DNA of 6,526 bases from an uncultured Clostridia bacterium (GTDB lineage: Bacteria > Bacillota > Clostridia > Oscillospirales > CAG-272): contig CAMPBZ010000065.1 of NCBI GenBank assembly GCA_946641795.1, positions 1-6,526 of the forward strand, given 5' to 3'. Below are positions 1 to 5,631 of the stretch, one piece after another. The position numbers were made by a program, and so were the translations under genes. Each line of letters starts with the position of its first letter. The stretch's first letter is position 1. A model generated the notes under the pieces. The model did no database searches. It had not been told where the DNA came from and saw nothing but the letters and a program-made list of their open reading frames with translations.

Positions 1-43
1 CCCGCCCCTCTCAAACTCTCCCCACCCCTAAAAGAACTTTACA

Positions 44-92
44 TCACAATATGAGATATTTGTCAATATCTCAACGCGAGATTTTGTAAAAT
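44..92 (+). promoter_or_regulatory. Probable promoter/operator region of the XRE gene (copy 1 of a shared element)
   Basis: This AT-rich stretch matches 400-448 at 36 of 49 positions without gaps. The conserved parts are an 18-nt block at 44-61 (16 of 18 identical, core TGAGATA) and the identical 12-nt palindrome ATTTTGTAAAAT at 81-92. A -35-like TTGTCA sits at 60-65 and a -10-like TAAAAT at 87-92, but the 21-nt spacing between them is too long for a normal sigma-A promoter. I therefore call it a regulatory region without fixing the transcription start. Another TAAAAT at 109-114 is an alternative -10. Confidence 0.55.
52..73. promoter_or_regulatory. Perfect inverted repeat, probable operator
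   Basis: The arms TGAGATATT (52-60) and AATATCTCA (65-73) are exact reverse complements separated by the 4-nt spacer TGTC. The 22-bp dyad overlaps a -35-like TTGTCA at 60-65 and lies 63 nt before the start codon of the XRE gene, a usual place for an autorepressor operator. It has no following T-run and is too AT-rich to be a terminator. That the downstream XRE protein binds here is inferred from position. Confidence 0.55.
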
Positions 93-135
93 TGTTTCAG
101 AAGAGGGATAAAATAAGGAAAAAAGGAGAACGTTT

Positions 136-387
136 ATGCGGCTGAAAGAACTGCGCGAGGATCGGGATATTCGGCAAAAAGAGCTTGCCGAGTATTTGCA
201 CATCCGGCAAAACACCTATTCCCAGTACGAGACCGAACAACGCCAACTGCCCATTGATGTTCTTGTTGCCCTTGCAAAGTTTTATCAAACCTCTACCGAC
301 TATTTGCTGGAACTCACCAACAATCCGCTCCCCTACGGTCGTTCTGCAAAAGCGCCGCATATTAAGTCGCACGCAAAGCAGAAATAA
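136..387 (+). CDS. Small XRE-family helix-turn-helix transcriptional regulator
   Basis: This is an 83-residue Cro/C1-type DNA-binding protein. The HTH_3 fold fills residues 2-61: helix 1 at about 2-11 (LKELREDRDI), helix 2 at 14-21 (QKELAEYL), recognition helix at about 25-33 around NTYSQYE, and the closing helices with the family-typical ending TSTDYLLELT at 52-61. The last 20 or so residues are basic and look disordered. There is no sensor or dimerisation domain, so it probably binds as a simple dimer. The start is supported by AGGAG at 124-128, 7 nt before the ATG. A perfect inverted repeat at 52-73 lies upstream, which fits autoregulation, and a related sequence precedes the next gene, which makes that gene a likely second target. 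The family is certain; the target and signal are inferred. Stand-alone XRE proteins of this size occur in both chromosomal and prophage settings, and nothing else here is phage-like. Confidence 0.9.
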   Translation: MRLKELREDRDIRQKELAEYLHIRQNTYSQYETEQRQLPIDVLVALAKFYQTSTDYLLELTNNPLPYGRSAKAPHIKSHAKQK

Positions 388-399
388 GCACGGATAATG

Positions 400-448
400 T
401 CACAATTTGAGATAATTATAAACATAAAACGGTAAAATTTTGTAAAAT
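400..448 (+). promoter_or_regulatory. Probable promoter/operator region of the small membrane protein gene (copy 2 of the shared element)
   Basis: This lies in the 100-nt gap between the XRE gene and the next gene. It repeats the block at 44-61 (here 400-417, core TGAGATA) and the exact palindrome ATTTTGTAAAAT (here 437-448), with the same 37-nt offset between block starts as in copy 1. The second arm of the 52-73 dyad is not conserved here, so only a half-site remains. A -35-like TTGAGA is at 407-412 and TAAAAT occurs at 433-438 and 443-448. No spacing is ideal, so the promoter itself is tentative. Confidence 0.5.
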
Positions 449-487
449 AATAGTGTCCTAAAAAATTCAAAAAAGGAGAACTCGAAA

Positions 488-718
488 ATGAAAGACAACA
501 ACAATCTCGTTCGTTTCCTGCTTACCTTCTTCCTGGGTTGGATCGGTAGCCTGATCATCAATTACACTTCCCTCAAACCGGAAGGCTGGAAGTCCAGAAC
601 GCTGGCTTACTTTTTCCTGGGCCTCATCACCTTTGGCATCTACGATCTGGTCGCTTCCATTTGCAACCTGGTCTTCGATCCCAGCAAGCCCTCCAACATC
701 GGCTATTTCAAAGGTTGA
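488..718 (+). CDS. Small two-helix membrane protein, TM2-domain-like, function unknown
   Basis: This 76-residue protein has two predicted membrane segments, about residues 8-26 (RFLLTFFLGWIGSLIIN) and 38-63 (LAYFFLGLITFGIYDLVA onward). A short polar loop rich in K, P and W joins them, and the tail DPSKPSNIGYFKG is polar. The FLGWIG motif in helix 1 and FGIYDLVASI in helix 2 resemble the layout of TM2-domain proteins, a family of unknown biochemical function, though the classic HRFY motif is absent. There is no signal peptide; helix 1 probably acts as the membrane anchor. AGGAG at 474-478 stands 9 nt before the ATG. The leader shares AAAAAAGGAGAAC with the XRE leader (469-481 against 119-131). 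Shared upstream elements suggest co-regulation with, or by, the XRE protein. A strong terminator follows 11 nt after the stop. The reading frame is secure; the family link is moderate. Confidence 0.82.
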   Translation: MKDNNNLVRFLLTFFLGWIGSLIINYTSLKPEGWKSRTLAYFFLGLITFGIYDLVASICNLVFDPSKPSNIGYFKG

Positions 719-729
719 TCCTCTTCATA

Positions 730-764
730 AAAACAGCCGCAGGCAACGCCTGCGGCTGTTTTTT
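730..764. terminator. Bidirectional intrinsic terminator
   Basis: A 15-bp perfect stem (730-744 pairing with 748-762, core CAGCCGCAGGC) encloses an AAC loop. T-runs follow on both strands: T759-T764 on the plus strand, and the complement of A729-A733 on the minus strand. It lies between two converging genes, 11 nt after the membrane-protein stop and 24 nt beyond the stop of the beta-helix gene, and so can end both transcripts. Confidence 0.93.
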
Positions 765-785
765 CGCTTTGATACGGTATCGCTT

Positions 786-2345
786 TTATTCGTACCAGAA
801 GGTGCCGTTCGGCTCGATCCCGGCGGCGGCAAGTGCGGCGATCGTTTGCTCGTCGTAGGCGTAGGCCTTGGTTTCCAGCCGGTACTTTCCGTCCGCGTAT
901 TGGCCGAGCGCGGCGGGCAGATCGGTCGGGAGCCCTGCAAAAACGGCGCCCTGCTTGTGAATATAGGTGTTGCGGTCAAACAGGAACCCGTTTTTGTTTT
1001 CGGCGGTAACGGGCTGCGTGCAGTAGAACATCTTTTCCGCCGCGCCGTCGATTATATTGTCCGTCACCTTCACGTTTTCGGCGCGGTAAAGCCCGCGGCT
1101 GGACTTGATAAAGCCGTCAATGGGCAGGCCGTCACGCTCGTGTTTATCGGGGCGGGTGGTGGCAAGGCCAAGCCCGCAATCGTGGAAATAGTTGCCCGAA
1201 ATGTCAAAATCAATAAACGGGCGGTCGACCTCGCTTCCGTCGCCGGTCCAGAGCTCCACACCGTAGTAGGCGCGGCAAATGAAGTTGTTTTTATAGATTT
1301 GCCGGGTTTGCGGAACGTTGTCGTTTGCCTGGGTGGTAATGGCGGCGTCGTAAATCTGGTCAAACCAGCAGTTTTCCACCGTCATTCCGTTGCAGGTACC
1401 CCAGTTTTCAATGGCGTTGCCCAGGCGGGTGTCGTAGTTTCTCCAAGTCTTCCCGAAACCGGGCTGAACCGCGCCGCCAATGAAGAAGAACCGGCAGTTT
1501 TTGACCACCAGGTTGCGGGTGTTGGAGGTGCGAATACCGAACTCGCCGGCACAGCGCATATCCAGGTTGAGGAAGGTCAGATCCAGAACGTTTCCGCAAA
1601 GGAAGATCTTTTGCCCGCGCGAAAGCTCAATCGAGGAAAAGCGCTCGCCGGGGTTGCCGCCCTCGGAGTAGAGGTAGAGGTAGCCGGTTTCCACGTTGTG
1701 GTAAAATCCGAGGTCGTAGGTTTGCAGTTCTTCGCCGGTGCGCAGGGGGAAGGATTGGAGCTTTTCGTAGGTCGTCAAACCGTTTTCCACGTTCTCCAAC
1801 GCCAGCGAACGGTAGGCAGGAATGGTGTAAAGGTCTTTTTCGTCTTTGGAGTAGGTCATCTGAATTTTGATGCCCCAGGCCTTGCCCTCGTCAAAAACGA
1901 TGCTTGCAATTTCGTACCGCCGCTCAATGGGGGTGGCAAAGCGATAGACGTTCGGGGCCACCTGGGTCCAGTTTTCGGCACCTTTTGCGTCGATCGAGCC
2001 GTAAAGCACCGGCTTTGCGCCCTTGCCGTAAGCGGCAAAGGTCATGCCGTTTTTGGGGTAGATCAGCGAGGTGTCGCCGGGGCGGGGCGCCTCGTGGTAA
2101 ACGCTGCCGCATTCAATCAGAATGGTGGAGCCTTCGGGCAGGTCGCTCGCCTTGACCAAGCTCTTCCAGGGGGTGTCCGGCGTTTGGCCGTCGGCTTCGT
2201 CGTTGCCGCGCAGCGAGGAGAAGTAATAAACGGCGCCCTTCGGTTCGGGCAGGGGGGCAAACGCCTCGGTTGCCGCCGTTATTTTTTTGCGGGTCGCGTC
2301 CAGCTCTTTGCGTACGTTCTCGGTCAGTTTTGCAAATGTGCTCAT
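786..2345 (-). CDS. Right-handed parallel beta-helix (pectin-lyase-fold) protein without signal peptide
   Basis: This is a 519-residue protein. Residues 1-36 form a charged, probably helical lead-in with no signal peptide or membrane segment. Residues 40-80 carry the opening common to secreted-type beta-helix proteins (YYFSSLRGNDEADGQTP, then a short strand ending LIECGSVYHE). Residues 250-460 contain successive rungs with the pattern 'V-x-N-x-x-F/I': LVVKNCRFFFIGGA, MTVENCWFDQIYDAAI, IYKNNFICRAYYGVEL, DISGNYFHDCGLGL and VKVTDNIIDGA. Such folds are found in polysaccharide lyases, some glycoside hydrolases and epimerases. I recognise no catalytic signature, so substrate and reaction are unknown. 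The start at 2345 is chosen because a GGAAGG-type site lies about 12 nt upstream; the open frame continues to 2819 only as a shadow of nagA. The gene is last in the rsmI-nagA transcript, 47 nt after nagA, so a role in handling amino-sugar-containing glycans is possible. It ends at a strong terminator. Confidence 0.85.
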   Translation of the reverse strand: MSTFAKLTENVRKELDATRKKITAATEAFAPLPEPKGAVYYFSSLRGNDEADGQTPDTPWKSLVKASDLPEGSTILIECGSVYHEAPRPGDTSLIYPKNGMTFAAYGKGAKPVLYGSIDAKGAENWTQVAPNVYRFATPIERRYEIASIVFDEGKAWGIKIQMTYSKDEKDLYTIPAYRSLALENVENGLTTYEKLQSFPLRTGEELQTYDLGFYHNVETGYLYLYSEGGNPGERFSSIELSRGQKIFLCGNVLDLTFLNLDMRCAGEFGIRTSNTRNLVVKNCRFFFIGGAVQPGFGKTWRNYDTRLGNAIENWGTCNGMTVENCWFDQIYDAAITTQANDNVPQTRQIYKNNFICRAYYGVELWTGDGSEVDRPFIDFDISGNYFHDCGLGLATTRPDKHERDGLPIDGFIKSSRGLYRAENVKVTDNIIDGAAEKMFYCTQPVTAENKNGFLFDRNTYIHKQGAVFAGLPTDLPAALGQYADGKYRLETKAYAYDEQTIAALAAAGIEPNGTFWYE

Positions 2346-2392
2346 GGTTTCGGGTTTCCTTCCTATGTTAAAATGTTTGTGGCAAATCTGCT

Positions 2393-3505
2393 TCAACCCA
2401 TCTTTTCTCCCGCCGCATAGACGGCGCGAATGGAAAGATCGGGCGATACGGCGAGGAGGTCGGCACGCCGACCGGGCGCGATTGCGCCAACGCGCTCGGA
2501 AATTCCGAGCGCCCTCGCCGGGTTGCGGGTGGCGCAAAGAACAGCCTCGGCAAGCGGAGCACCGGCAAAGGAGACAAGATTTTTTACGGCGTCCCAAAGG
2601 TTTAGGGTACTGCCGGCAAGTTTGCCCTCCAAAGTTTCGGCGCGGCCGTTTTTCACCACCACCGGCTGGCCGGCAATGGCGTAATTTCCGTCGGGGCATC
2701 CGGTCGCCGACATCGAATCGGTAATCAGGATCAGCTTTTCCGGGCCTTTGATCTGATAAACCAGCTTGACCATTTCGGGCGCGATGTGCATTCCGTCCAC
2801 GATCAGTTCGGCAAAGCAATCGCTCGTCAGGGCGGCGGCAACGGCGCCGCCGGCGCGGTGGTGGAGCGGGGGCATTGCGTTCATCAGGTGGGTAAAGCAG
2901 GTCACGCCGTTGGCGATCGCGCGCGTAGCCTCCTCAAAGGTCGCGTCGGTATGGCCGAGCGCAAGGGTCGCGCCGCGCGAGACGGCAAGACGGGCAAAGG
3001 AACCGTCCGGATCCAGCTCAAAGGCGGCGGTCAGATGGACGGGCAGGGAGCAACGATCCAAAACCCCGGCCAGATCGGCGGGATCGAGCGGCGCGAGCAG
3101 TTCGGGCGCGTGGGCGCCGCGGCGCGCGGGGTTGAGGTAGCGCCCTTCCAGGTGAATGCCGTCAAACCCGACCGCTTGAATGCGGTCGATGGAAGTCAGC
3201 CATTCCTCTTTTTTTGCCGAGGCAAGAGTGGGAAAAAGCGCGGTCACGCCGTGGCGGGCGTAATCGGCTTTCATCAGGCGCATTTGTTCCTCGGTGGCCG
3301 AGGTAAAGTCAAAGCCGGCTCTGCCGTGCGTGTGCATATCCACAAGGCCGGGCAAAAGGAGCATTCCCGAAAAATCCAAACTCTCGTCGGCGGCAATCTG
3401 CTCGCCCACCGAGCGGATGCGGCCGTTTTCCAGCGTGACAGGGCAGTTTTCCGCCCAGCTTCCGTTGGGCAGAAGAACGCGCGCGTTCAAAATTTGCAAA
3501 CTCAT
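2393..3505 (-). CDS. nagA: N-acetylglucosamine-6-phosphate deacetylase
   Basis: NagA removes acetate from GlcNAc-6-phosphate to give glucosamine-6-phosphate in the cytoplasm, a step in amino-sugar catabolism and peptidoglycan recycling. The 370-residue length is normal. The amidohydrolase TIM barrel shows the metal motif DMHTHG (56-61), the metal-binding glutamate in HLEG (E120), GHTDAT with metal ligand H185, THLMNAM with H206, VDGMHIAPE (237-244), the catalytic aspartate in LITDSMSATG (D263), and LAGSTLNL near 297. One oddity: the usual HLEGP is HLEGR here (R122). The ATG overlaps the rsmI stop in an ATGA arrangement, and AAGGAGG lies just upstream inside the rsmI end, so the two are translationally coupled. 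nagB, which usually follows in the pathway, is not in the window. Confidence 0.96.
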   Translation of the reverse strand: MSLQILNARVLLPNGSWAENCPVTLENGRIRSVGEQIAADESLDFSGMLLLPGLVDMHTHGRAGFDFTSATEEQMRLMKADYARHGVTALFPTLASAKKEEWLTSIDRIQAVGFDGIHLEGRYLNPARRGAHAPELLAPLDPADLAGVLDRCSLPVHLTAAFELDPDGSFARLAVSRGATLALGHTDATFEEATRAIANGVTCFTHLMNAMPPLHHRAGGAVAAALTSDCFAELIVDGMHIAPEMVKLVYQIKGPEKLILITDSMSATGCPDGNYAIAGQPVVVKNGRAETLEGKLAGSTLNLWDAVKNLVSFAGAPLAEAVLCATRNPARALGISERVGAIAPGRRADLLAVSPDLSIRAVYAAGEKMG

Positions 3506-4374
3506 TCCGGATCCTCCTTTGTAAGCATTGCCTGGTAAACATCGTTTTTGGGGAGCGAGCGCTCGCGCGCCACCCGCTTGATGGCGTCTTTGCGGGAAAG
3601 CCCCTCGCGCTCGTAAAGCAAAACCTGCTCGGTAAGCGGGAGCGTTTGCCCGGCGGGCGCTTCGGCAATTTCGGGCGCACCGGCAACCACCAGTACGAAC
3701 TCGCCGCGCGGCTCGTTGGTTTTGTAGTAGGCCGCGGCGTCAGCCAGCGTGGTGCGGATAATTTCTTCGTTCAGTTTGGTCAGCTCGCGGCAAATTGCAA
3801 TTTTGCGGCCGCCGCCAAAAACAAGGGCAAGGTCTTCCAGCGTGCGGCAAAGCTTGTGCGGCGCTTCGTGAAAAAGCAGGGTGCGCGGCTCGTTGGCAAG
3901 TTCTTGCAAGCGGGCGATGCGCTTGGCCTTGACCGGCGGCAAAAAGCCCTCAAAGCAAAAGCGGCCGGTGGGAAGGCCCGAAAGGGTCAGCGCCGTGATC
4001 GAGGCGACCGGGCCGGGAACGGCGGTCACGCGAATGCCGCGAGACGAGCACAGGGCAACCAGATCCTCGCCGGGGTCGCTGACGGCGGGGGTGCCGGCGT
4101 CGGTGACCAGCGCGCAGCTTTCGCCGGCTTCCAGCCGGGCGGCAATCTCCTCGCCGCGCTCGCGCTTGTTGTGCTCAAAATAGGAGATCATCGGGCGGCG
4201 AATGCCAAGCCGGGAGAGCAACAGTCCCGAATTGCGCGTATCCTCGGCGGCAACAAAGTCCACCTCCGAAAGCACCTTGATTGCGCGTTCGGAAAGGTCG
4301 GCAAGGTTGCCGATGGGGGTGGATACCAAATAGAGCGTTCCCGGCAGAACGCGGTTTTTCTCGGTTTCCTGCAT
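3502..4374 (-). CDS. rsmI: 16S rRNA (cytidine(1402)-2'-O)-methyltransferase
   Basis: RsmI uses S-adenosylmethionine to methylate the ribose 2'-OH of C1402 in the 16S rRNA decoding centre. The 290-residue protein has the tetrapyrrole-methylase-type fold with the family motifs in order: GTLYLVSTPIGNLADLSERA (12-31), VAAEDTR (41-47), TDAGTPAVSDPGE (91-103), VPGPVASITALTLSGLP (119-135), LLFHEAPHKL (166-175) and ELTKLNEEIIR (197-207). The C-terminal region (about 245-285, LSRKDAIKRVARERSLPKNDVY) is the usual helical RsmI tail. The start at 4374 is preferred because GGGAGG lies about 5 nt upstream. The frame extends in-phase to 4443, but that would add 23 hydrophobic residues outside the family fold and would run through this ribosome binding site. 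It is the first gene of the minus-strand cluster and diverges from the amidase. Confidence 0.96.
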   Translation of the reverse strand: MQETEKNRVLPGTLYLVSTPIGNLADLSERAIKVLSEVDFVAAEDTRNSGLLLSRLGIRRPMISYFEHNKRERGEEIAARLEAGESCALVTDAGTPAVSDPGEDLVALCSSRGIRVTAVPGPVASITALTLSGLPTGRFCFEGFLPPVKAKRIARLQELANEPRTLLFHEAPHKLCRTLEDLALVFGGGRKIAICRELTKLNEEIIRTTLADAAAYYKTNEPRGEFVLVVAGAPEIAEAPAGQTLPLTEQVLLYEREGLSRKDAIKRVARERSLPKNDVYQAMLTKEDPE

Positions 4375-4448
4375 AGGCGCCTCCCAAAAAACAAAATCGA
4401 AAAATTCGCATATCCTGTTACCAACCAAAAAAAGGAGGAACAAGGGAT
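4375..4448. promoter_or_regulatory. Divergent intergenic region between rsmI and the amidase gene
   Basis: This AT-rich 74-bp gap must hold the start signals of both divergent genes. The clear elements are the two ribosome binding sites: GGGAGG (plus-strand CTCCC at 4381-4385) for rsmI, and AGGAGG at 4433-4438, 10 nt before the amidase ATG. I could not identify a convincing -35/-10 pair in either direction. The region is short enough that promoters in the two directions would overlap. Confidence 0.45.
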
Positions 4449-5012
4449 ATGGCGATCAAAATTTACATTGACCAGGGGCATAACCCCGAAAACCCGAACG
4501 CCGGCGCCGAGGGCAACGGCCTGCGCGAGCAGGACATTACCTACCGCGTGGGCAAAGCGCTGGGCGATCTTTTGCGCGCGGACGGGCGGTTTGCGGTGCG
4601 CGAATCGCGCCCGACGCCGACCACCAGCCTGGGAACAACCAACACCACCAGCCTGCAAGCCCGCGTGCGGGACGCCAACGCCTGGGGCGCCGACTATTTT
4701 TTAAGTCTGCACACCAATTCGGCTTCCAACCCGGCGGCCACCGGGAGCGAGGCGTTTTCCTACGCTTCGGGCACGCGCGCCTATCGCCTGGGCTCGGATA
4801 TTCTCGTGGGGCTTACCAACGCCACCGGACTGCGCAACCGCGGAATGAAGGTGCGCCCGGGGCTGTACGTCTTGCGCCGAACATCCATGCCGGCGGTGCT
4901 GTTGGAACTCGGTTTTATTACGAATCCAAGCGATGCCGCGCTGATGAACGAGAACCCGGAACTGTTTGCCCGGGGCATTTATAACGGGATGCTGACTTAT
5001 TTCGGCTATTGA
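4449..5012 (+). CDS. N-acetylmuramoyl-L-alanine amidase (Amidase_3), no signal peptide
   Basis: This zinc amidase is predicted to cut the bond between N-acetylmuramic acid and L-alanine in peptidoglycan. The 187 residues are a bare Amidase_3 catalytic domain. Zinc ligands are visible as H11 in IDQGHNP, E27 in GLREQD and H88 in LSLHTNSAS; E153 in VLLELGFITNPSDA is the catalytic glutamate. The typical ending FARGIYNGMLTYFG closes the domain. There is no signal peptide, membrane anchor or cell-wall-binding repeat, so the protein is either cytoplasmic, leaves by a holin-like or non-classical route, or acts on recycled muropeptides. The start is supported by AGGAGG 10 nt upstream and by IYIDQGH beginning at residue 5, where the fold normally starts. 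It stands alone on its strand. Its stop overlaps the stop of the opposing HAD gene by 7 nt, with no hairpin terminator between them. A phage endolysin origin is possible but no other phage gene is present. Confidence 0.93.
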   Translation: MAIKIYIDQGHNPENPNAGAEGNGLREQDITYRVGKALGDLLRADGRFAVRESRPTPTTSLGTTNTTSLQARVRDANAWGADYFLSLHTNSASNPAATGSEAFSYASGTRAYRLGSDILVGLTNATGLRNRGMKVRPGLYVLRRTSMPAVLLELGFITNPSDAALMNENPELFARGIYNGMLTYFGY

Positions 5013-5611
5013 AGAACCCGATCCAGATAGGCGGAAAGCTTTGCGGCGTCCCCGTCAAACAGGTAGGTTTGCAGGCCAAAGGCTCCGGCCGCGGCAATGT
5101 TGCTCGGCAGGTCGTCCACAAACAGCGTTTCGGCGGGATTTAAGCCGTAGGTATTGCAAAGGTAGGCAAAAATTTCAGGCGACGGCTTAACGATCCCGAT
5201 CACGCCCGAAAAAACGCACCCGTCCAGCTCGGAAAGAATGGGATAGTGCGCAAGATGTTCGGGGAAGGTACTGCTGATGTTGGAGCAAAGATAGGCGCGC
5301 ACGCCGTACTCTTTTTTTATGCGGCGGATCAGCTCCCACATTCCGGGCATCGGCGGCAGCCGGTCGGCCCAATGGCGGAACAGGTTTGCCGCGGCGCCGT
5401 GCAGGCGCTCGGGCAATTTGGGTAAATGGATCCGGAGCAGATCGTCCTCGGTCATCGTTCCGTCGTCCAGCTTTGACCAGATCTCGCGGGAGAACAGGAT
5501 GGGAACGGCAAAGGCGCGGTCGGCGGGGTCGGGGAAATCCGGCGCGGCGATCTCTTCGGGGCAAAAGCGCACCAGCACCTGCCCAAAGTCAAAAACAACG
5601 TTGCGTATCAT
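5006..5611 (-). CDS. HAD-superfamily phosphatase (YihX-like, subfamily IA)
   Basis: This 201-residue haloacid-dehalogenase-type phosphohydrolase is probably cytoplasmic. Motif I is VVFDFGQVLV (5-14) with nucleophile D8; the acid normally found two residues later is G10, as is usual in the FDxGxV branch that includes the sugar-phosphatase YihX. Motif II is the serine in LCSNIS (S110), motif III the lysine in GIVKPSPEIF (K142), and motif IV the acid pair in LFVDDLPSNI (D166, D167). The helical cap lies between about residues 15 and 88. The start is placed at 5611, where AGGAG stands a few bases upstream (5616-5620 on the plus strand); the longer frame to 5773 merely overlaps lepA. The gap to the lepA stop is 20 nt, so it is probably co-transcribed with lepA. 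A sugar phosphate or nucleotide monophosphate is a plausible substrate, but the sequence does not decide which. Confidence 0.9.
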   Translation of the reverse strand: MIRNVVFDFGQVLVRFCPEEIAAPDFPDPADRAFAVPILFSREIWSKLDDGTMTEDDLLRIHLPKLPERLHGAAANLFRHWADRLPPMPGMWELIRRIKKEYGVRAYLCSNISSTFPEHLAHYPILSELDGCVFSGVIGIVKPSPEIFAYLCNTYGLNPAETLFVDDLPSNIAAAGAFGLQTYLFDGDAAKLSAYLDRVLQ

Positions 5612-5631
5612 AAAACTCTCCTGTTTGCAAA

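Noticed and set aside
1..43. C-rich left edge as the end of an upstream gene or a repeat
   Set aside because: I see pyrimidine-rich sequence but no frame, hairpin or repeat unit that can be supported from 43 bases.
97..372. Minus-strand 91-codon frame opposite the XRE gene
   Set aside because: It is antisense to a clear HTH protein, lacks a ribosome binding site and has no domain features.
1..770. Prophage or mobile-element remnant at the left end
   Set aside because: An XRE regulator and a small membrane protein alone are not enough: there is no integrase, attachment-site repeat, structural phage gene or transposase.
633..2420. Plus-strand open frame of 595 codons opposite the beta-helix gene
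   Set aside because: It is a compositional shadow: antisense to a well-supported gene with rung motifs, it has no ribosome binding site, runs through the strong terminator at 730-764, and its translation is low-complexity V/G/A-rich with no recognisable domain.
2346..2819. N-terminal extension of the beta-helix frame by 158 residues
   Set aside because: The extension overlaps the nagA coding region out of frame and reads as arginine-rich sequence without domain character; a ribosome binding site supports the start at 2345.
2786..3538. Plus-strand 250-codon frame opposite nagA
   Set aside because: It mirrors nagA codon structure in a GC-rich gene; the nagA motifs on the other strand are unambiguous.
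4375..4443. Longer rsmI start adding 23 residues, which could look like a membrane segment
   Set aside because: RsmI is cytoplasmic and the family fold begins around GTLYLVSTPIG; a GGGAGG site directly precedes the internal ATG at 4374.
3646..4704. Plus-strand 352-codon frame opposite rsmI and running into the amidase
   Set aside because: It is antisense to the conserved rsmI motifs and out of frame with the amidase; no ribosome binding site or family features.
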